From Microcoleaceae cyanobacterium UBA11344 (lineage in GTDB: Bacteria; Cyanobacteriota; Cyanobacteriia; Cyanobacteriales; Microcoleaceae), in the NCBI GenBank assembly GCA_003483675.1, contig DMYK01000189.1, forward strand, positions 1 to 11,764: a DNA stretch of 11,764 nucleotides. Direction: 5' to 3'. How positions within the stretch are numbered: position 1 is the first letter of the stretch; each line of letters begins with the position of its first letter. The notes below the pieces were generated by a model. The model saw only the letters and a list, made by a program, of their open reading frames with translations, was not told the origin of the DNA and searched no databases. This document shows positions 8,013 through 11,764 of this stretch, piece after piece. The translations under genes were made by a program, and so were the position numbers.

Positions 8013-8888
8013 ATGGAACCACTGGTCAGTATTGGAATGCCAATTTTCAATTGTGAAAAAACTTTAAAGTTGGCAGTTCGTTCTCTGTTAAATCAAACCT
8101 ATTCTCATTGGGAACTTCTGCTAATTGATGATGGTTCTGAAGATCAAACATTAAACATTGCCATGAGCTTCAAAGATCCGAGAATTCGAGTCATAGCCGA
8201 TGGGCTTAACCAAAAGCTTCAGCGTCGCCTAAACCAAGCGATCGCTCTGAGTCAGGGCAAGTATTTTGCCAGAATGGATGGGGACGATATTGCTTATCCA
8301 GAGCGTCTCAAATCTCAAGTAGAATATCTTGAAGCACATCCTGAAATTGACCTTCTAGGAACAAAATATCTTATTTTTGATGGAGAAGGAAATCCTATGG
8401 GAATAACTCAAGGAAATCTTGAACACAATGAAATTTGTCATCGTCCGAGGGCAGGATTCAACATATTACATCCTACTTGGATGGGAAAAATTGAATGGTT
8501 TAGGACTTATCAATACCGAACATGGGCAACTAGGGCTGAAGATTATGAGATTCTACTTCGCAGTTATCAAACCAGTCATTTTGCGTGTCTTCCCGATATT
8601 TTACTAGGATATCGTGTAGCAAATTTGTCTCTAAAAAAGAGTTTAGAGAGTCGCTATACTTTGTCTAGGATTTTACTAGAAAAAGCCTGGATAGAAAAAA
8701 ACTCTGGGTGGACATGGGGAGTAGTAGAGCAACTAGCAAAAGCTTCAGTAGATGCTGTGGCAATGAGTACAGGTCTAAATTTAAAGCTCCTGCGGCATCG
8801 GACTGGTAATCACCCAGTTTCTCCAAAAGAATTAAGACAATGGAAAGAAATTTGGGATCAATGTAATAGTGACACTGAAGATATCTAG
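8013..8888 (+). CDS. GT2-family glycosyltransferase
   Basis: A 291-residue GT-A fold enzyme. PLVSIGMPIFNCEKTL (3-18) is the classic GT2 opening strand, IDDGSEDQT (38-46) the nucleotide-binding loop, and RMDGDD (87-92) the DxD metal site, followed by YPERLKSQVEYL. These inverting transferases add a sugar from a nucleotide donor, here probably to a lipid-linked repeat unit in the cytoplasm. There is no membrane helix, and the C-terminal third (about 215-291) is helical and uncharacteristic. Length is normal for a soluble GT2. It follows the hydrolase-like gene after 74 bases and has an excellent ribosome site. One HIP1 octamer (8238-8245) interrupts an otherwise rather AT-rich gene. The specific sugar cannot be deduced. 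Confidence 0.9.
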   Translation: MEPLVSIGMPIFNCEKTLKLAVRSLLNQTYSHWELLLIDDGSEDQTLNIAMSFKDPRIRVIADGLNQKLQRRLNQAIALSQGKYFARMDGDDIAYPERLKSQVEYLEAHPEIDLLGTKYLIFDGEGNPMGITQGNLEHNEICHRPRAGFNILHPTWMGKIEWFRTYQYRTWATRAEDYEILLRSYQTSHFACLPDILLGYRVANLSLKKSLESRYTLSRILLEKAWIEKNSGWTWGVVEQLAKASVDAVAMSTGLNLKLLRHRTGNHPVSPKELRQWKEIWDQCNSDTEDI

Positions 8889-8965
8889 TATTAGGGGGCT
8901 TTTTGTGCTGATAGACCTGGCAGAGAATTCAAGTTAAGGTGGTTACGGGAAATGAATGAAAATAC

Positions 8966-8970
8966 AAGGA
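8966..8970 (+). promoter_or_regulatory. Ribosome binding site preserved before the GT4 remnant
   Basis: AAGGA lies eight bases before the ATG at 8979. It supports 8979, not the in-frame ATG at 8952, as the original start. It indicates that the 5' end of the old gene, including its translation signal, survived the deletion. Confidence 0.5.
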
Positions 8971-8978
8971 AAATAAAT

Positions 8979-9251
8979 ATGAAAAAACTGTATTATTATC
9001 CGAGTATTGGCTCAAAAGTGGGAGGCATTCCAGAACTTTTGCCAGCAGAAGATATGGTTTCCTCCGGCGATGTGGAAGCTTTAGCCCGCAAAATTCGTGA
9101 AGTAGTGACGAACCCACAAAGAATGGCTGAAATGTCGGCGCGTAACCTAGAGACAGCCAAACAATATCGAGACGAATTCCTCCAGAAAAAGCGGATTGCT
9201 TTTTATCGCCATGTACGAGAGATAACAGAAGCTTGGTTAAGACAAAAATAA
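8979..9251 (+). pseudogene. GT4 glycosyltransferase remnant: start joined to C-terminal end
   Basis: A 90-residue frame. The first 12 residues (MKKLYYYPSIGS) read like the start of a GT4 enzyme. From residue 13 it jumps directly into VGGIPELLPAEDMV, GDVEALARKIREVV and a helical tail, which in complete GT4 proteins form the last 80 or so residues of the donor-binding domain. The acceptor domain and the E-x7-E catalytic region are absent, so it cannot be a working transferase. The frame is open, a ribosome site is kept, and it ends in TAATG, overlapping the next start by one base. The simplest reading is an in-frame internal deletion of about 300 codons that kept translational coupling to the downstream gene. 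A functional small protein is possible but unsupported. The N-terminal assignment is weaker than the C-terminal one. Confidence 0.72.
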
Positions 9252-10384
9252 TGAAAAAACTGTTAATCGTGACAACTATCCCAGGAACCCTTAATTTCTT
9301 TTTACCCATTTCTGCTAACTTGCGTGCTCAGGGGTGGCAAGTGGATGGGATGGCTTATCAGGTGTCCCAGAGTGCGAAACATATAAAAGCGTTCGATCGC
9401 GTTTGGGATGTAGAATGGTCAAGAAATCCCTTAGATCCGCGCAACTTGCTGATCGCGCCCCAACAAATCCAAAAGGTGTTGGCTGAAGAATCTTATGATT
9501 TGGTCAATGTCTCTACGCCTGTAGCCGCTTTTGTCACTCGCTATAGCCTGAACAATTTACGCAAGCAAGGTAAAGTCAAAGTCATTTACACAGCCCAAGG
9601 TTTTCACTTTTATCAGGGAGGTTCTCCTTTCCGCAATGCCATTTTCCTGAGTCTGGAAAAGTTAGCAGGCCAGTGGACGGATGAGTTAGTCGTTGTTAAT
9701 CACGAAGATGAGGACGCGGCCAAACGCTATGGACTGATCGCCCCCGATCGCGTTCATTATATCCCCGGAACTGGTTTAAACGTGGAACGCTTTAATCCCA
9801 GTAATATTCCTGAAACAGAGGTAATACGGGTGCGTCAAGAGTTGGGACTGACACCGGAAAATCCTTTATTTTTGTCTGTTGGAGAATTTATCCCCCGCAA
9901 ACGACCAGAAGATATTATTAGGGCTTTTGCCCAGTTAGGACGTACCCAAGTGCATTTAGCCTTCGCGGGTGATGGAATTCTGTTTGAGGAAATGCAACAA
10001 TTAGCATCAAACTTAGGGAGCCAAAATCAGGTGCATTTTCTGGGGTTACGTTCCGACATTCCGATTTTGATGCGGGCATCTGTGGCGACGATTTTGGCTT
10101 CGTCCCAAGAAGGTCTTCCTAATTGTGTGATGGAATCTTTATGTGCGGAAATTCCTGTGATTGGGACTGATATTAGAGGGACTCGCGATCTGTTAAAAAA
10201 TGGCAATGGTCTTTTAGTAAAAGTCGGTGATATTCAGGCATTGACCGAGGCAATAGCCTGGATTTTAGAGCATCCAGAGGAAGCTAAGACAATGGGCAAA
10301 CGGGGACGAGAATTCATGGCAGCTTACGATCTGCGCTCAATTGTGAAGCTATATGAAGAACTCTATGCAGAAGCTTTGTCTTAG
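9251..10384 (+). CDS. GT4-family glycosyltransferase
   Basis: Numbering is from the ATG at 9251 (377 residues). MKKLLIVTTIPGTLNFFLPI is a GT-B opening strand. Other markers are YTAQGFHFYQGG (113-124), which resembles the acceptor-side motif of PglA/CapJ-like EPS transferases, IPGTGLN (171-177), VGEFIPRKRPEDI (210-222) and the E-x7-E pair E287...E295 in EGLPNCVME. The fold predicts a cytoplasmic retaining transferase using a nucleotide sugar. An in-frame TTG at 9233 would add six residues. The ATG is preferred because it starts exactly at the beta strand and forms a one-base TAATG overlap with the preceding remnant. GC is about 50% in the first part, with normal cyanobacterial character, unlike the AT-rich core upstream. 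It is complete, with no missing motif. Sugar specificity is unknown. Confidence 0.9.
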   Translation: MKKLLIVTTIPGTLNFFLPISANLRAQGWQVDGMAYQVSQSAKHIKAFDRVWDVEWSRNPLDPRNLLIAPQQIQKVLAEESYDLVNVSTPVAAFVTRYSLNNLRKQGKVKVIYTAQGFHFYQGGSPFRNAIFLSLEKLAGQWTDELVVVNHEDEDAAKRYGLIAPDRVHYIPGTGLNVERFNPSNIPETEVIRVRQELGLTPENPLFLSVGEFIPRKRPEDIIRAFAQLGRTQVHLAFAGDGILFEEMQQLASNLGSQNQVHFLGLRSDIPILMRASVATILASSQEGLPNCVMESLCAEIPVIGTDIRGTRDLLKNGNGLLVKVGDIQALTEAIAWILEHPEEAKTMGKRGREFMAAYDLRSIVKLYEELYAEALS

Positions 10385-10394
10385 AACACAATAA

Positions 10395-10532
10395 AGATAT
10401 CGAGATGCGATCGCGCCATTTGCGAAACGGGCTCGACGAGAAGCGCATTTTGCCTGGGCGGGTTGTGATAAACTCCTTGAGGAAATGCCGCGTTGTTTTT
10501 TATTTAGGGTTCTATTTTGGAGGTTATTAGCA
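10395..10532 (+). other. Open in-frame leader before the sugar transferase, possible gene-tail debris
   Basis: After a TAA at 10392 the frame stays open and runs without a stop into the downstream sugar-transferase gene. It would encode a basic, alanine-rich helix (AKRARREAHFAWAGCDKLL), then a hydrophobic bridge from an ATG at 10485. The first part resembles the C-terminal helix of a glycosyltransferase and not the N-terminus of the sugar-transferase family. It contains a HIP1 octamer at 10407-10414. It is probably a remnant of a lost gene, but the similarity is only by eye. Confidence 0.3.
10518..10523 (+). promoter_or_regulatory. Ribosome binding site deciding the sugar-transferase start
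   Basis: TGGAGG lies nine bases before the ATG at 10533. The earlier ATG at 10485 has GAGG only two bases upstream, too close to work well. The downstream start also removes 16 residues that do not fit the family. Confidence 0.65.
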
Positions 10533-11162
10533 ATGTGGAAGGATCAATCATCCGTCACCGCATACTACAAATTAGTAAAGTCTGTATTAGATAGATTAGC
10601 CGCGGCGATCGCGCTCTTAATTCTCTCTCCTGTGCTGCTTATTGTCGGCATCGCGATCTACATTCGCATGGGCAGACCAATTGTTTTTGCTCAACCACGT
10701 CCCGGTAAAAACGGTGAGGTTTTCCAATTCTACAAGTTTCGCACGATGACGAGCGATCGCGACGCCGATGGCAATTTTCTCCCCGACGTACAGCGAATCA
10801 CCGCGATCGGTAAGTTTCTGCGCCAAACCAGTTTAGACGAACTTCCCCAACTCTGGAACGTTCTCAAAGGCGATATGAGTTTTGTTGGCCCCCGCCCCCT
10901 CGTGGTGGAATACCTAGAGCGTTACAGCCCCGAACAAGCACGTCGCCACGATGTTACACCAGGGATCACGGGTTGGGCGCAAATCAACGGGCGCAATAGC
11001 ATTTCTTGGACAGAAAAATTCAAATTAGATGTTTGGTATGTGGATAATTGGAGTCTATGGCTTGACCTAAAAATTCTTTTTCTAACTTTATGGAAAGTGG
11101 TCAAAAAAGATGGAATCAACCAATCAGAACAGGACACAATGGAAAAGTTTATGGGAAATTAG
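10533..11162 (+). CDS. Monotopic undecaprenyl-phosphate sugar phosphotransferase (PglC/RfbP-type catalytic domain)
   Basis: A 209-residue bacterial sugar transferase of the short, single-domain type, lacking the extra N-terminal helices of WcaJ/WbaP. Features in order: K16-S-V-L-D-R21 before a hydrophobic re-entrant helix with Ser32-Pro33 (about 22-45), FYKFRTM (66-72), the catalytic Asp102-Glu103 dyad in TSLDELPQLWNV, KGDMSFVGPRP (112-122) and PGITGWAQINGRN (143-155). By family knowledge it transfers a sugar-1-phosphate from a UDP-sugar to undecaprenyl phosphate on the cytoplasmic face, starting repeat-unit assembly. Together with the dehydratase at the other end of the cluster, the first sugar may be a 4-keto-6-deoxy-derived one, but this is inference. 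About 50% GC, with two HIP1 octamers inside. The start is chosen by its ribosome site; an ATG at 10485 is possible. Confidence 0.93.
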   Translation: MWKDQSSVTAYYKLVKSVLDRLAAAIALLILSPVLLIVGIAIYIRMGRPIVFAQPRPGKNGEVFQFYKFRTMTSDRDADGNFLPDVQRITAIGKFLRQTSLDELPQLWNVLKGDMSFVGPRPLVVEYLERYSPEQARRHDVTPGITGWAQINGRNSISWTEKFKLDVWYVDNWSLWLDLKILFLTLWKVVKKDGINQSEQDTMEKFMGN

Positions 11163-11250
11163 TTCAAGACATCTGTCGGGGGAAAATCTTGGAATTGTAT
11201 TTTAAATAATTTGAATGTTACTACCGCAAAACAATTACTATTTTGGTGCA

Positions 11251-11281
11251 AGTAGGGACACAGCAATGCTGTGTCCCTACT
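11251..11281 (+). repeat. Perfect 31-base palindromic inverted repeat of a cyanobacterial dispersed type
   Basis: Two perfectly complementary 15-base arms, AGTAGGGACACAGCA and TGCTGTGTCCCTACT, flank a single central A at 11266. Sequences of the form GTAGGG(G/A)CAC...GTG(T/C)CCCTAC are recurrent intergenic repeats in filamentous cyanobacteria. The transcript could form a strong hairpin, but no run of T follows it on either strand, so it is not a standard intrinsic terminator. It lies between the sugar transferase and the last gene. Confidence 0.8.
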
Positions 11282-11389
11282 CAAACAGATTCAACTGATA
11301 TTTTGTGGCTAGAAAAACTGGCAAAATTACGCCAAGATATAGATCATTTACCGGGATTAAAAAAAAGAAATTTAAAAGGAGCGAAATGA
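11282..11389 (+). pseudogene. Tail of an unidentified reading frame, cut off at the palindromic repeat
   Basis: Directly after the repeat the frame reads as a plausible amphipathic, charged C-terminus (ILWLEKLAKLRQDIDHLPGL, then a lysine-rich end), closing with TGA at 11387-11389. The stop overlaps the next ATG as ATGA, the arrangement of two coupled genes. No ATG precedes it: the frame runs back through the repeat to a stop at 11207, and that part is not protein-like. I do not recognise the family. It is best read as the 3' end of a gene whose front is lost or displaced by the repeat. A chance open frame is possible at this length. Confidence 0.35.
11376..11381 (+). promoter_or_regulatory. 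Ribosome binding site of the last gene
   Basis: AAGGAG precedes three consecutive ATG codons at 11386, 11389 and 11392, at spacings of 4, 7 and 10 bases. The second ATG has the most usual spacing, so the true start may be 11389. The difference is only one or two methionines. Confidence 0.6.
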
Positions 11390-11764
11390 TGATGTTGTCA
11401 GAATTTATTTTGCCTTGCAATCCAAAATGGAAACGTTTCTTGTCACTGGCTTTGCACGATTTTTACCATCTACCAGAGTATGTTTCTTTATCAGCAAAGT
11501 ATGAACAAAGTCAACCTATTGCTTTCTATGGGGAGGCAGATGAAGCTGCGTTTTTGGTTCCTTTGTTAACTCGAAAGATTCCAGAAAGCCTTGAAGCACC
11601 TGATAATTGGTACGATGCGACTACCCCTTATGGCTATCCAACACCGCTCTCTATTCCTGCTGATGATACATCGAGTTTAGAGATTTTTCTCAAGTCTTTT
11701 CGAGAGATGGGAGCGGCATCTGGAATGATTAGTGCGTTCTTCCGTTTGCATCCTTTGCTGCCGC
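11386..11764 (+). CDS. Probable FemAB/GNAT-like acyltransferase, 5' part only
   Basis: The frame is open from 11386 to the window end (126 codons), so the C-terminus is missing. The protein starts MMMLSEFILPCNPKWKRFLS and continues with a helix HDFYHLPEYVSLSAKY (25-40), a FYGEADEAAFLVPLL strand pair, NWYDATTPYGYPTPL, and MISAFFRLHPLL near the edge. The order of a short opening helix, a self-exposing beta strand, a DATTPYGYP-type loop and a xxAFFRLHPL strand matches FemAB-related GNAT proteins often found at the edges of bacterial exopolysaccharide clusters. These would transfer an acyl or aminoacyl group, possibly to a sugar. The catalytic half lies outside the window, so activity cannot be judged. 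It overlaps the preceding frame tail by ATGA. Confidence 0.6.
   Translation, partial: MMMLSEFILPCNPKWKRFLSLALHDFYHLPEYVSLSAKYEQSQPIAFYGEADEAAFLVPLLTRKIPESLEAPDNWYDATTPYGYPTPLSIPADDTSSLEIFLKSFREMGAASGMISAFFRLHPLLP

Noticed and set aside
8889..8978. Possible gene tail between the GT2 gene and the GT4 remnant, open frame from 8895 in phase with the remnant
   Set aside because: About 28 codons with a somewhat protein-like reading but no recognisable similarity. Too short to call.
8979..9263. Identical 13-mer ATGAAAAAACTGT at 8979 and 9251 as a recombination repeat
   Set aside because: It is explained by two GT4 genes both starting with the common codons Met-Lys-Lys-Leu. There is no further identity beyond it.
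8929..9309. Minus-strand frame of 126 codons across the GT4 remnant
   Set aside because: It is antisense to a recognisable GT4 C-terminal sequence and the start of an intact GT4, and its translation has no family motifs.
11251..11281. Intrinsic terminator after the sugar transferase
   Set aside because: The hairpin is perfect, but no T-run follows it on either strand and it matches a dispersed repeat type.
1..11764. CRISPR array, tRNA, rRNA, insertion sequence with transposase, or defence system
   Set aside because: No regularly spaced repeats, no cloverleaf-like tracts and no transposase, nuclease or helicase motifs were seen in any frame.

Overview
The window looks like a piece of a filamentous-type cyanobacterial chromosome. 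Eleven copies of the cyanobacterial HIP1 octamer GCGATCGC are scattered through it, as is a GTAGGGAC...GTCCCTAC inverted repeat of a type common in such genomes. The protein families match cyanobacterial exopolysaccharide (EPS) loci. Every gene I can support reads on the + strand, with short or overlapping junctions, so most of it is probably one long transcription unit. It is a Wzx/Wzy-type polysaccharide cluster.

Layout. (1) 19-2802: a membrane nucleoside-diphosphate-sugar 4,6-dehydratase (FlaA1/CapD/WbpM type) fused in one frame to a C-terminal EAL domain that has lost key catalytic residues. (2) 2884-4227: a Wzx-like flippase. (3) 4217-5401: an EpsF-like GT4 glycosyltransferase. (4) 5398-6711: a Wzy/O-antigen-ligase-like membrane protein. 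(5) 6766-7938: an exported TIM-barrel glycoside-hydrolase-like protein. (6) 8013-8888: a GT2 glycosyltransferase. (7) 8979-9251: a 90-codon remnant joining the start of a GT4 gene to its C-terminal end. (8) 9251-10384: a complete GT4. (9) 10533-11162: a monotopic phosphoglycosyl transferase that should start repeat-unit assembly. (10) After a short spacer with a palindromic repeat and the tail of an old reading frame, 11386 to the window end: the 5' part of a probable FemAB/GNAT-like acyltransferase.

How they fit together (inference from families). The dehydratase makes a 4-keto-6-deoxy sugar nucleotide precursor. The phosphoglycosyl transferase loads the first sugar phosphate onto undecaprenyl phosphate, and the GT4 and GT2 enzymes extend it. 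Wzx flips the lipid-linked unit and Wzy polymerises it. The exported hydrolase-like protein may trim or remodel the product. No Wza/Wzc-type export or chain-length gene lies in the window.

History. By hand count, the flanks are about 47-50% GC and the core (about 4.86-7.94 kb) about 32-37%. The change falls inside the first GT4 gene, at a conserved motif. With the GT4 deletion remnant and two orphan frame tails, this suggests a cluster whose central specificity genes have been exchanged and whose edges carry debris. The most unusual item is the dehydratase-EAL fusion, which could place sugar-nucleotide synthesis under direct cyclic-di-GMP control.
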